Both the position numbers and the translations under genes were made by a program. A stretch of DNA of 48,351 nt from Acidimicrobiaceae bacterium (GTDB lineage Bacteria > Actinomycetota > Acidimicrobiia > Acidimicrobiales > Aldehydirespiratoraceae). Positions within the stretch are counted from its first letter, which is position 1, and every line of letters starts with the position of its first letter. Below the pieces are notes generated by a model. The model ran no database searches. It was given only the letters and a program-made list of their open reading frames with translations, and was not told the DNA's origin. Of the stretch, positions 40,499 through 48,351 are shown in pieces. Where the stretch lies: NCBI GenBank assembly GCA_002729125.1, contig PBTQ01000104.1, positions 1 through 48,351 of the forward strand. The letters are read 5' to 3'.

Positions 40499-42607
40499 AT
40501 GGACCTGTCCGGCGCGTGGCGTGCCGCCCCCGCTCGCGAGGAGCTTCGCCGGACCTTCCACGAACCTGCACTCGACGACCGCCACTGGGCCGAGGTCTCC
40601 GTGCCCGGCCACTGGGCCGACACGCCCGACCTCGCCGACGAGCGCGCTGTCCTGCACCGGCATCGCTTCTCGATGCCGTCCGTGGCGGAGGATCGACGCC
40701 GCTGGATCACCCTGCACGGCATCGCCCAGCAGGGCGATGCCTGGCTCAACGGTGCCTACGTGGGCAATACCGACGGCTACTTCGTCCCTCACCAGTTCGA
40801 GATCACGCACCTGATGCGCGACACCAACGAGCACTGTCTCGCTGTCGACGTCACGGTGCCGTCATTCGGCGATCCGGACGAACGCAGCAATCTGATGGGC
40901 GCCATCCTCGACCCACAGCTGTCGGGGGCGGCCGGCCACAACCCCGGCGGCATCTGGCGCGAGGTCGCGATTCACGAGACCGGCACAAGCGCGATCCAGC
41001 ACTTCCGTGTCGTGTGCGTCGATGCCGACCGGGCTCGGGCCCGTCTCGCCATGCGCTGCGTCTTCGACCACCCCGAGGGCGGGCCGGTCCTGCTCCGAAC
41101 TTGGGTCGCTGGGTTCGACCACAAACTCCACCACCCGGCCGCTGTCGGCGAGAACCGGGTCGAGTGGACGATCGACGTGCCCGATCCCGACCTGTGGTGG
41201 CCGCACTCGCTCGGCGAGCAGCCCCTTCACGAACTCTGTTGTGAGCTTGTCGTCGACGGCCAGGTGCACGATCATCGGTCCTGCCGCACGGCCTTCCGCT
41301 CGGTCCGGCTCCAAGACTGGACACTTCACGTCAACGGGGTGCGTCTCTTCACCAAGGGCATCGTGATGTTGCCCACCACCCCGCGCCCCGGCGATGCGAC
41401 GCCTCGCCAGGTCGCCGCCGACGTGAGGGCTGCCCGAGATGCCGGACTCGACCTGATCCGCTTCGTCGCCCACGTCGCCCATCCCGAGGCATACCGGGCC
41501 GCCGACGAACTCGGGATGCTGGTGTGGCAGGAGATGCCGCTGCGCGGGGTGATGGCTCGCGGCGTCCGCGGTCAGGCGGTCCGTCAGGCCCGCGAGATGA
41601 TCGACCTGCTCGGTCATCATCCGTCGGTGGTTGTGTGGTGTGTGCACGACGAACCCTTCCGTCGGCAACAGGCGCCCACCTCAACGCCGCCGATCGTCGG
41701 CCAGCAACGCCCTTCGTGGAACCGGGCCGTGCTCGACACCTCCGTCCGACGCGTCCTCCAACGCACCGACGGTTCCCGTCCGATCGTCAATCACACTGCC
41801 GTCCCGCCGCACCTTCCCTTGCTTGACGGGACGACGAGCCATCTCTGGTTTGGTTGGCACGACGGCGAGGCCGACGATCTCGCCGCCGCGATCGGTCGCC
41901 TTCCTCGCATGGGACGGTTCGTGACCGCGTTCGGGGCTGCCAGCGTCGACCCCCAACTCCCCGAACTTCAGGAGGGCCATTGGCCGGCGCTCGACTGGAG
42001 TCCGATTGCGGCAGCCGTCGGAGCTCGCCGTCGATCGCTGCATCACCTCGCTCCGCCCGAACGGACCGGCGACGGACCGGCCTGGGCCGAGACCACCCGC
42101 CAGGCCCAGGCCGACGTGTTGCGCACCACGATCGAAACGCTGCGTAAAATCAAGTATCAGCCCACCGGCGGCTTCTGCGCCTTTTATCTAGCCGACCCCG
42201 GGCCTGCCGGTGGCTTCGGCGTCCTTGACAGTGATCGACGGGCCAAGCCCGCCCTCCAGGCGCTCACCGATGCGTGTCGTCCGGTCATCGTCGTCGGCGA
42301 ACCTCTCCCTGCCTCGGTCGGGGTTGGCGAGGTGTGCGAGATCGCAATCCATGTCGTGTCGGATCTGCACGAGCCGTTGCGCGATGGGGTCGTCACGGCG
42401 ACGATCCACCACGCCGACGGGACCACCGGCATGCACCGCTGGGGCGGAGAGATCGAGGCCGACTCGGTGGCCCGCATCTCCCTGCTCTCGGTGCCCGCTT
42501 TGCGACCTGGAGCGCTCACCGTCGAACTTGTGTTCAAAGCCGTTGAGGACAACGCGAAATCCGACAAGATCACCGCTCACAGCAGCGTGAAGACAACTGT
42601 TTGCTGA
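40499..42607 (+). CDS. glycoside hydrolase family 2-like protein lacking the nucleophile
   Basis: A 702-residue protein with GH2 architecture: N-terminal sugar-binding jelly roll (residues ~1-160, GIAQQGDAWLNGAYVGNTDGYF), an immunoglobulin-like sandwich (~165-270), a TIM barrel (~275-560, LFTKGIVMLPTTP, VWQEMPLR, LGHHPSVVVWCVHDEP) and a C-terminal beta domain. The acid/base E385 is kept in a variant H-D-E-P, but the nucleophile segment, normally R-F-V-S-E-F-G, reads RFVTAFG with A477. The enzyme is therefore probably inactive as a retaining glycosidase. Residues RKIKYQPTGGFCAFYLADP match relatives. It is transcribed away from the ATPase gene; sdhC follows on the same strand after 71 bases. 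Confidence 0.85.
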   Translation: MDLSGAWRAAPAREELRRTFHEPALDDRHWAEVSVPGHWADTPDLADERAVLHRHRFSMPSVAEDRRRWITLHGIAQQGDAWLNGAYVGNTDGYFVPHQFEITHLMRDTNEHCLAVDVTVPSFGDPDERSNLMGAILDPQLSGAAGHNPGGIWREVAIHETGTSAIQHFRVVCVDADRARARLAMRCVFDHPEGGPVLLRTWVAGFDHKLHHPAAVGENRVEWTIDVPDPDLWWPHSLGEQPLHELCCELVVDGQVHDHRSCRTAFRSVRLQDWTLHVNGVRLFTKGIVMLPTTPRPGDATPRQVAADVRAARDAGLDLIRFVAHVAHPEAYRAADELGMLVWQEMPLRGVMARGVRGQAVRQAREMIDLLGHHPSVVVWCVHDEPFRRQQAPTSTPPIVGQQRPSWNRAVLDTSVRRVLQRTDGSRPIVNHTAVPPHLPLLDGTTSHLWFGWHDGEADDLAAAIGRLPRMGRFVTAFGAASVDPQLPELQEGHWPALDWSPIAAAVGARRRSLHHLAPPERTGDGPAWAETTRQAQADVLRTTIETLRKIKYQPTGGFCAFYLADPGPAGGFGVLDSDRRAKPALQALTDACRPVIVVGEPLPASVGVGEVCEIAIHVVSDLHEPLRDGVVTATIHHADGTTGMHRWGGEIEADSVARISLLSVPALRPGALTVELVFKAVEDNAKSDKITAHSSVKTTVC

Positions 42608-42634
42608 AGTGGGCGCGTTCCTGCGGAGGGCAAG

Positions 42635-42640
42635 TACCTT
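42635..42640 (+). promoter_or_regulatory. possible -10 element (TACCTT) of the sdh operon
   Basis: It lies 38 bases before the sdhC ATG, leaving a short leader that contains the GAAGGAA ribosome binding site. No convincing -35 element is seen. Confidence 0.3.
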
Positions 42641-42678
42641 TGTGAGCTGCAGGACGTTTCACGAAGGAACACCAATCG

Positions 42679-43464
42679 ATGGCACAGACCATGCCCGGCA
42701 TCGACCATTCGGTGCAGGTACTCCGCCGCCGGGCACCCCAGCTTCCGTGGCCGCTCAACCTCTATCAGACCGCCATAGGCAAGAAGTACGTGATGGCCAT
42801 CACCGGCGTCGGCCTCCTCGGCTTCGTCGTGGTCCACATGATCGGCAACCTCCACATCTACGAGGGCCCGACACAAGTCCACGAGTACGCCGAGGCACTT
42901 CGCGGTCTCGGCGGCCACCTCCTGCCCCGGACGTTCCTGCTGTGGGTGCTCCGCATCGGCCTAGTCGGCATGTTCGCCGCTCACATTCACGCTGCCTTCT
43001 CGCTCAGCCGCATGAACACCAAGGCCAACAAGGCCTACGCCGGTAGCCGCGACTATCTCGCCGTGAACTTCGCCAGTCGCACCATGCGCTGGACCGGCCC
43101 GATCATTCTGCTCTACCTGCTCTTCCACCTCGCCGATCTCACCTGGGGCTGGTTCAGCGACGAGTGGGTACGGGGCGACGTCTACGCCAACGTCTACGAC
43201 TCGATGAGCGCCCTCCCAATCGCCGCCATCTACATCGTCGCCAACGTGGCGTTGGCGACGCACATCTACCACGGCGCCTGGTCGATGTTCCAGACCCTCG
43301 GCATCAACAACCCCCGCTACAACAACGCCCGCCGGCGCTTCGCTCAGGGCCTCGCCGCCATGATCTTGCTCGGCAACCTCAGCTTCCCGCTGGCCGTCCA
43401 GGCCGAGCTGATCGATCTCGAAGGCCACACACCCGGCCAGTACAACCTCGAAGATGGAGAATGA
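42679..43464 (+). CDS. sdhC: succinate dehydrogenase cytochrome b subunit (type B)
   Basis: A 261-residue membrane anchor of the SdhC/FrdC type with five helices and two haem sites. Histidines lie in [32 protein letters not shown] and [16 protein letters not shown], the expected pattern of axial ligands. A single large cytochrome subunit, with no sdhD, marks a type B complex that normally reacts with menaquinone. GAAGGAA lies nine bases before the ATG. The next gene overlaps its stop (ATGA). Confidence 0.93.
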   Translation: MAQTMPGIDHSVQVLRRRAPQLPWPLNLYQTAIGKKYVMAITGVGLLGFVVVHMIGNLHIYEGPTQVHEYAEALRGLGGHLLPRTFLLWVLRIGLVGMFAAHIHAAFSLSRMNTKANKAYAGSRDYLAVNFASRTMRWTGPIILLYLLFHLADLTWGWFSDEWVRGDVYANVYDSMSALPIAAIYIVANVALATHIYHGAWSMFQTLGINNPRYNNARRRFAQGLAAMILLGNLSFPLAVQAELIDLEGHTPGQYNLEDGE

Positions 43465-43466
43465 CC

Positions 43467-45389
43467 ATGGTGATGCTCGACGCAAAGATCCCGGAAGGTT
43501 CCATCGAGGACAAGTGGGACAACCACAAGTTCAACGTGAAGTTGGTCAATCCAGCCAACAAGCGCAAGTTCGAGGTCATCGTCGTCGGCACCGGTCTTGC
43601 CGGTGCATCGGCCGCCGCCTCACTCGCCGAGCTGGGCTACAACGTAAAGGTCTTCACCTTCCACGACTCCCCCCGTCGTGCCCACTCGATCGCTGCGCAG
43701 GGTGGCATCAACGGGGCGAAGAACTACCGCAACGACGGGGACTCGATCTACCGCCTCTTCTACGACACCGTGAAGGGCGGCGACTACCGAGCCCGTGAGG
43801 CCAACGTGTATCGCCTTGCCCAAGTGTCGGTCGACATCATCGACCAGTGCGCTGCGCAGGGTGTGCCGTTTGCCCGCGAGTACGGCGGCCTGCTCGCCAA
43901 CCGCTCGTTCGGCGGTGCCCAGGTGAGCCGCACCTTCTACGCCCGGGGTCAGACCGGCCAGCAGCTCCTGCTCGGCGCCTACCAGGCACTTGCCAACGCG
44001 ATCCAAAGCGGCAAGGTCACCCTCTACAACCGCTCCGACGTGCTCGACATCGTCACCAAGGACGGCGAGGCGAAGGGCATCGTCGTGCGCGACATGCTCA
44101 CTGGCCAGGTGCACGCCCACTCGGCTCATGCCGTCGTGCTCGCCACCGGCGGCTACGGCAACGTGTACTACCTCTCCACCAACGCGATGGCCTCCAATGT
44201 CACCGCAGCGTGGCGGGCCCACCGCAAGGGCGCTTTGGTCGCCAACCCCTGCTATACACAGATCCACCCGACCTGCATTCCAGCCTCCGACGAGTTCCAG
44301 TCGAAGCTGACCCTCATGTCGGAGTCGCTGCGCAACGATGGCCGCATCTGGGTGCCACGTGATCGCGACGAAGCCCGCTCGGCGGGCGAGGTCGCAGAGG
44401 ACGAGCGCTACTACTTCCTCGAAGAGAAATACCCATCGTTCGGCAACCTCGTCCCGCGCGATGTGGCGAGCCGCAACGCCAAGACCGTGGTCGACGAGGG
44501 CCGCGGCGTCGGTCCGCTCAAAAACGGCGTCTACCTCGACTTCGCAGCGGCAATCGCCCGCGACGGCGAGCAGGCCGTTCGGGAGCGCTACGGCAACCTG
44601 TTCCAGATGTACGAGCGCATCACCGGCGAGGACCCGTACCACACGCCGATGCGTATCTACCCCGCCACCCATTACACGATGGGCGGCCTGTGGGTCGACT
44701 ACAACCTCATGACTTCGGTGCCGGGCCTATACGCCCTCGGCGAGGCGAACTTCTCCGATCACGGTGCCAACCGTCTTGGTGCGTCGGCCCTCATGCAGGG
44801 TCTCGCCGACGGCTACTTCGTGCTGCCCTACACCATCGGTGACTACCTCGCCCCGAAGCTGGGGGAGACACCGCTGTCGACCGGCGATCCAGCCTTCACC
44901 CAGGCCGTGGCCGAGGTCGACGATCGCACCCGCCAGTGGACCTCCAAGAAGGGCGGCACCCACGGCGTCGAGTACTACCACCGTGAGCTCGGCAAGATTG
45001 TCTGGGAGTACTGCGGCATGGCGCGCAACGAGAACGGCCTCGAAAAGGCGCTCTCGGAGATCCCGGCACTGCGTGAGGAGTTCCGCAAGAACGTGAAGGT
45101 GCTCGGCTCGCCCGACGGCATTAACACGATGCTCGAGAAGGTCAACCGGGTCGACGACTTCATGGAGTTTGCCGAGCTCAAGGTGCGCGATGCCCTGCAC
45201 CGCAACGAGAGCTGTGGCGGCCACTTCCGTGAGGAGTCCCAGACCGAGGAAGGCGAGGCGCTGCGCGACGACGAGAACTTCGCCTACGTAGGTGCCTGGG
45301 AATGGAACGGTCCCGACGAGGCTCAAACCCTCCACAAGGAAGACCTCGAGTTCGAATACGTCAAGCTGACCCAGCGCAGCTACAAGTGA
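43467..45389 (+). CDS. sdhA: succinate dehydrogenase flavoprotein subunit
   Basis: A 640-residue catalytic subunit. The FAD loop [15 protein letters not shown], the flavin-linking histidine segment [11 protein letters not shown], the active-site stretch [22 protein letters not shown] and [19 protein letters not shown] are present. It oxidises succinate to fumarate and passes electrons to SdhB. The type B form has a long linker before the dinucleotide fold. I choose the ATG at 43467, with GGAG seven bases upstream; the ATG at 43461 overlaps the sdhC stop but is only one base from that site. Confidence 0.94.
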   Translation: MVMLDAKIPEGSIEDKWDNHKFNVKLVNPANKRKFEVIVVGTGLAGASAAASLAELGYNVKVFTFHDSPRRAHSIAAQGGINGAKNYRNDGDSIYRLFYDTVKGGDYRAREANVYRLAQVSVDIIDQCAAQGVPFAREYGGLLANRSFGGAQVSRTFYARGQTGQQLLLGAYQALANAIQSGKVTLYNRSDVLDIVTKDGEAKGIVVRDMLTGQVHAHSAHAVVLATGGYGNVYYLSTNAMASNVTAAWRAHRKGALVANPCYTQIHPTCIPASDEFQSKLTLMSESLRNDGRIWVPRDRDEARSAGEVAEDERYYFLEEKYPSFGNLVPRDVASRNAKTVVDEGRGVGPLKNGVYLDFAAAIARDGEQAVRERYGNLFQMYERITGEDPYHTPMRIYPATHYTMGGLWVDYNLMTSVPGLYALGEANFSDHGANRLGASALMQGLADGYFVLPYTIGDYLAPKLGETPLSTGDPAFTQAVAEVDDRTRQWTSKKGGTHGVEYYHRELGKIVWEYCGMARNENGLEKALSEIPALREEFRKNVKVLGSPDGINTMLEKVNRVDDFMEFAELKVRDALHRNESCGGHFREESQTEEGEALRDDENFAYVGAWEWNGPDEAQTLHKEDLEFEYVKLTQRSYK

Positions 45390-45408
45390 GTCTGAAAGAT
45401 CCCGCCCG

Positions 45409-46182
45409 ATGAGCAAGAACCTGAACCTCAAGCTGAAGATCTGGCGACAGGCTGGTCCGCACGCACAGGGCTCCTTTCTGGAGGTCGATGCCCACGACAT
45501 CCCCGAGGACGCCTCGTTCCTCGAGATGCTCGACGTGGTCAACGAGCGCCTGATCGCTGACGACGTCGAGCCGGTCACGTTCGGTCACGACTGCCGCGAG
45601 GGTATCTGCGGCACCTGCGGCGTGATGATCAACGGTCAGGCCCACGGCCCCGAGAAGGCCACGACCACGTGCCAGCTACACATGCGCAAGTTCAACGACG
45701 GTGACGAAATCGTGATCGAACCGTGGCAGGCCACATCGTTCCCAATCCTCAAGGACCTCATGGTCGACCGCCGTGCCTTCGACCGCATCGTCGAGGCCGG
45801 CGGCTACATCTCCGCCCCGACCGGCACGGCGCCCGACGCCAATGAGATCCCGATCCCCAAGGAGGTGGCCGACACCTCGATGGACGCCGCCGCCTGCATC
45901 GGCTGTGGCGCCTGCGTTGCGGCGTGCCCCAACTCGGCAGGACAGCTGTTCACATCGGCCAAGCTTCACCACCTCAACACGCTGCCCCAGGGCCAGCCTG
46001 AGCGGTGGAAACGGACCGAGGCCATGGTCGAGACCATGGAGGACTTCTTCGGTTCCTGCACCAACCACGGCGAATGCGCTGAGGCGTGCCCGAAGGAGGT
46101 CTCGCTCGACTTCATCGCCTTCATGAACCGCGACTACGTAAAGTCGAAGGTCAAGAACCGCAGCCTGGTCAGCAAGCGCTGA
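45409..46182 (+). CDS. sdhB: succinate dehydrogenase iron-sulfur subunit
   Basis: A 257-residue subunit carrying three clusters: the [2Fe-2S] ligands C62, C67, C70 and C88 (DCREGICGTCG and TTTCQLH), the [4Fe-4S] motif CIGCGACVAACP, and the [3Fe-4S] motif from FGSCTNHGECAEACP. It relays electrons from FAD to the quinone site in SdhC. It lies 19 bases after sdhA, completing the sdhCAB operon. Confidence 0.94.
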   Translation: MSKNLNLKLKIWRQAGPHAQGSFLEVDAHDIPEDASFLEMLDVVNERLIADDVEPVTFGHDCREGICGTCGVMINGQAHGPEKATTTCQLHMRKFNDGDEIVIEPWQATSFPILKDLMVDRRAFDRIVEAGGYISAPTGTAPDANEIPIPKEVADTSMDAAACIGCGACVAACPNSAGQLFTSAKLHHLNTLPQGQPERWKRTEAMVETMEDFFGSCTNHGECAEACPKEVSLDFIAFMNRDYVKSKVKNRSLVSKR

Positions 46183-46207
46183 TCCCCGTTCGGTCTCCGC
46201 GCTTGCG

Positions 46208-47092
46208 TCAGGGCCGACCTGGCCATGCGGTGGCGTTTCGCAGGTGTTCGATCAGAACAGGGACGAGCTCGTCGAGCATCGGCGCGGGGGCCTCGTGGCC
46301 GAGGTGGTCGACTTCGAGCAGCACAGCACCATCAATTCCGGTAGCCAGCGCGCGGCCGTGTTCGATCGGAAAAACCGGATCCGCCGTGCCATGCACGACG
46401 AGTGTCGGTTGCACGATCTCGCTGAGCCGGTCGAGCCGGCTGGGTGATCCGTGCACGGCAACGCCATGGCCCGACTCAGGCTGCCAGCCAGTGGCGAGTT
46501 CGGCAGCAAAGAGGCGTCGGGCCTCATCAGTATCGAAGGGATAGGCGTCGCCGGCCAGCAACTCAGCCAGTTCGGCGAGCCAACCGACCAGCGCCCGACG
46601 ATCGGGAGGTGGGCCGGCGTAGAGCCGGTGCATCATCGCCTCTACGAACTCATCGTCGGGCCCCGGCAGACGCTCATCGCCTGCACCCGCGGTCGAGCCG
46701 AGGAGAGTCAACGAGCGAACCCGCTCCGGATGATCGAGCGCAGCGACCTGCGCGACCATCCCGCCCATCGAGCGCCCGACGAGATGCACAGCATCCAGGG
46801 CCAAAAGGTCGAGCAGGCCGATGAGATCAGCAGCGAGATCAGCGAGGAGATAGCCAGCCTCGGACCCGAGCCAGGACGACCGGCCACAATCACGATGATC
46901 GAAACGCACCACACGGAATCCGGCTCCGACCAGCACGTCGACGAAGCCGGGCGACCAGTGGAAACCCGGTGTGTCGGCACCCGCCAATAGAACGACGGTG
47001 TTGTGGCCACCGCCGACCACATCGACCCACAGATCGACCTCACCGATTCGGAGTTTTTCGCCCCGATTGACGTCTCGTGCCGCGTCCATCAT
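46208..47092 (-). CDS. alpha/beta hydrolase
   Basis: A 294-residue alpha/beta-hydrolase-fold protein. The oxyanion strand is VVLLAGADTPG, a VVRFDHRDCGRSSW motif follows, the nucleophile elbow is GRSMGG with S108, the acid is in HGTADPVFP and the histidine in DHLGHEAP. The layout is typical of esterases, haloalkane dehalogenase-like and aclacinomycin methylesterase-like enzymes; the substrate is unknown. It shares a symmetric promoter with the divergent DUF368 gene. The ATG at 47092 is followed directly by a second ATG. Confidence 0.9.
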   Translation of the reverse strand: MMDAARDVNRGEKLRIGEVDLWVDVVGGGHNTVVLLAGADTPGFHWSPGFVDVLVGAGFRVVRFDHRDCGRSSWLGSEAGYLLADLAADLIGLLDLLALDAVHLVGRSMGGMVAQVAALDHPERVRSLTLLGSTAGAGDERLPGPDDEFVEAMMHRLYAGPPPDRRALVGWLAELAELLAGDAYPFDTDEARRLFAAELATGWQPESGHGVAVHGSPSRLDRLSEIVQPTLVVHGTADPVFPIEHGRALATGIDGAVLLEVDHLGHEAPAPMLDELVPVLIEHLRNATAWPGRP

Positions 47093-47100
47093 CGAGCCGA

Positions 47101-47110
47101 ACGGTACCGT
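47101..47110. promoter_or_regulatory. symmetric bidirectional promoter element
   Basis: The perfect palindrome ACGGTACCGT contains a TACCGT -10 hexamer on each strand, sharing the central TA. Each hexamer ends exactly eight bases before a start codon: the ATG at 47092 on the minus strand and the GTG at 47119 on the plus strand. Confidence 0.5.
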
Positions 47111-47118
47111 TGGCTCCC

Positions 47119-48027
47119 GTGATCCCCAAGGTCGGTGCCCAGCTCGTCCGTGGCTTGCTGATGGGCGCAGCCGACGTTGTCCCCGGCGTGTCCGGCGGAA
47201 CTATCGCCCTGATCGTCGGCATCTACGAGACGCTCATCGATCAGGTCCGAGCCGGGGCCAAGGCGCTCGGCATGCTCGCTCGCGGCGACCTTCGGGGCTT
47301 CGGGAAGCGGGTGATGGGGCTCGACTTCACGTTCCTGCTCCCATTGGCGATCGGCATCCTGCTCGCCGTGGGCGGACTCGCCTCGGTGCTCGAGACCCAA
47401 CTCGAGGAGAACCCCGAGGAGATGGCAGGACTGTTCTTCGGCCTTGTCGCCGCCTCGGTACTGATCGGCTGGGATCTCATCTCGGCCCACACCAGCACCC
47501 ACCTGGCGATCGTGCTGCTCGTCGCCGTCGCCATCTTCTTCGTCCTAGGCTTCCAGTCCGGCCCGATCACCGACCCGAGCCCGGTGGTGCTCGTCGGTGC
47601 CGGCGCACTGGCGATCTGCGCCATGATCCTGCCGGGCATTTCCGGGTCGTTCATCTTGCTGATGATCGGGATGTACGCGGCCGTCATCGGCGCCGTCGAC
47701 GACCGGGCGTTCGGCGACCTCGCCCTCGTCGGAATCGGCGCAGTTGTCGGCCTCGCACTCTTCTCGACGCTGCTCGGCTGGCTGCTTGACCATCATGGTG
47801 ACACGGTGATGGCCACTATGGTCGGTCTCATGCTCGGCTCGCTACGCGTCCTGTGGCCGTGGCCCAATGGCGTCGGCGTGATCAGCGAGGACGAGTCTGA
47901 GGTCATTGACGGCACCGGAGTCGAACTTCCGGCCGGTGGTGAAATCCTTGGCCCGGTCGCCCTGAGCTTGATCGGGTTCGTGATCGTGATGGCGCTGGCA
48001 CAGGCCGGCAAACGCCTCGAGCACTGA
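47119..48027 (+). CDS. DUF368 membrane protein (polyprenyl-phosphate translocase family)
   Basis: A 302-residue polytopic membrane protein. GLLMGAADVVPGVSGGTIALIVGIYETLI and the later repeat-like ICAMILPGISGSFILLMIGMY are the two inverted, related halves that define DUF368, with about eight helices. Members of this family (PopT) have been shown to recycle undecaprenyl phosphate across the membrane. The start is the GTG at 47119, eight bases after TACCGT; a TTG at 47110 is possible. An acidic loop (ISEDESEVIDGTGVELPAGGE) separates the last two helices. Confidence 0.9.
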   Translation: MIPKVGAQLVRGLLMGAADVVPGVSGGTIALIVGIYETLIDQVRAGAKALGMLARGDLRGFGKRVMGLDFTFLLPLAIGILLAVGGLASVLETQLEENPEEMAGLFFGLVAASVLIGWDLISAHTSTHLAIVLLVAVAIFFVLGFQSGPITDPSPVVLVGAGALAICAMILPGISGSFILLMIGMYAAVIGAVDDRAFGDLALVGIGAVVGLALFSTLLGWLLDHHGDTVMATMVGLMLGSLRVLWPWPNGVGVISEDESEVIDGTGVELPAGGEILGPVALSLIGFVIVMALAQAGKRLEH

Positions 48028-48042
48028 GCGACGACCCGGCCG

Positions 48043-48351
48043 TCAGAGGGGCAACTCGACCCACCCCGGCCGGTTGCTCATGATCCAACCGCGAATCTCC
48101 GGCGATGACTGACCAGGCCACTGCACGGCGATCCGGGTCTGCGGATCGAAACCCTGGGTGAGCGGTGCGAGGCTCGGCCAACGACCATCCCACCGGCGTC
48201 GACGGGCACCGACCGCGTCGACCTCATACGTCGCACTCCCGAGTAGCACCTCGCCCCGAACCGTGACCTCATGCTCCAAGCCCTCGTCGTGCTCATCGGG
48301 AGCCGACGCGGCCTCGACATCGAGGTCGAGTCCGACCGGGGTGCGGTCGCC
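48043..48351 (-). CDS. hypothetical protein, 5' end beyond window
   Basis: The frame is open to the right edge, and 102 C-terminal residues are visible. VTVRGEVLLGSATYEVDAVGARRRRWDGRWPSL faintly resembles the barrel proteins (DUF7064/AttH-like) that contain a G-x-R-x-H-x-W segment, but no name can be given with confidence. The end lies 15 bases from the stop of the convergent DUF368 gene. Confidence 0.6.
   Translation of the reverse strand, partial: GDRTPVGLDLDVEAASAPDEHDEGLEHEVTVRGEVLLGSATYEVDAVGARRRRWDGRWPSLAPLTQGFDPQTRIAVQWPGQSSPEIRGWIMSNRPGWVELPL

Overview
This 48.35 kb window is chromosomal DNA from a GC-rich actinobacterium. Several family combinations point to the actinobacterial lineage: two WhiB proteins, a SCO6745-like protein, an LLM-class F420 oxidoreductase, a UPF0182 protein, a HEVAH metalloprotease of the actinobacterial F420-associated family and a DivIVA-like coiled-coil protein. 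The presence of mreB and the leaderless promoter style would fit an Acidimicrobiia-like (Ilumatobacter-type) aquatic organism; that placement is inference. Coding density is very high. I see no CRISPR array, prophage, insertion sequence or rRNA.

Layout. 1-7.5 kb: a SCO6745-like fragment with a VOC protein, a DUF808 membrane protein, a metallo-beta-lactamase-fold hydrolase, a glutathione-transferase-like protein, a copper P-type ATPase with its metallochaperone, and a saccharopine-dehydrogenase-like protein. 7.5-9.3 kb: a lower-GC stretch (SDR, small membrane protein) next to the initiator tRNA-fMet. 9.4-16.6 kb: F420 oxidoreductase, thioesterase, Rid protein, sulfurtransferase, two tandem TauD-like dioxygenases, GNAT acetyltransferase, a broken glutamate-synthase-like gene and a lipoprotein. 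16.6-25.4 kb: envelope and cell-shape genes (UPF0182, DivIVA-like, PDZ/Lon-type protease, HEAT, MreB, MoaE). 25.4-33.1 kb: epimerase-like protein, metalloprotease, MFS transporter, and a tightly overlapping ROK/ppk1/NUDIX/MFS operon. 33.2-34.1 kb: two WhiB regulators around tatA. 34.2-42.6 kb: VWA protein and MoxR-type AAA+ ATPase separated by TetR, MaoC and a GH1-like protein, followed by a GH2-like protein; both glycosidase-like proteins lack key catalytic carboxylates. 42.7-46.2 kb: the succinate dehydrogenase operon sdhCAB. 46.2-48.35 kb: alpha/beta hydrolase and a DUF368 (polyprenyl-phosphate translocase family) gene sharing one symmetric promoter, then a partial gene at the right edge.

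The strongest non-gene signal is transcriptional. At least eleven genes have a TANNNT -10 hexamer ending exactly six bases before the start codon, and six or more others have it at 7-9 bases. That is the arrangement expected of leaderless mRNAs whose first base is the start codon. These elements also settle several start sites. Convergent genes nearly always abut or overlap, leaving no room for intrinsic terminators. The most promising candidate for an undescribed system is the 34.2-42.6 kb locus, where an AAA+/VWA pair sits with two apparently inactivated glycosidase-fold proteins.
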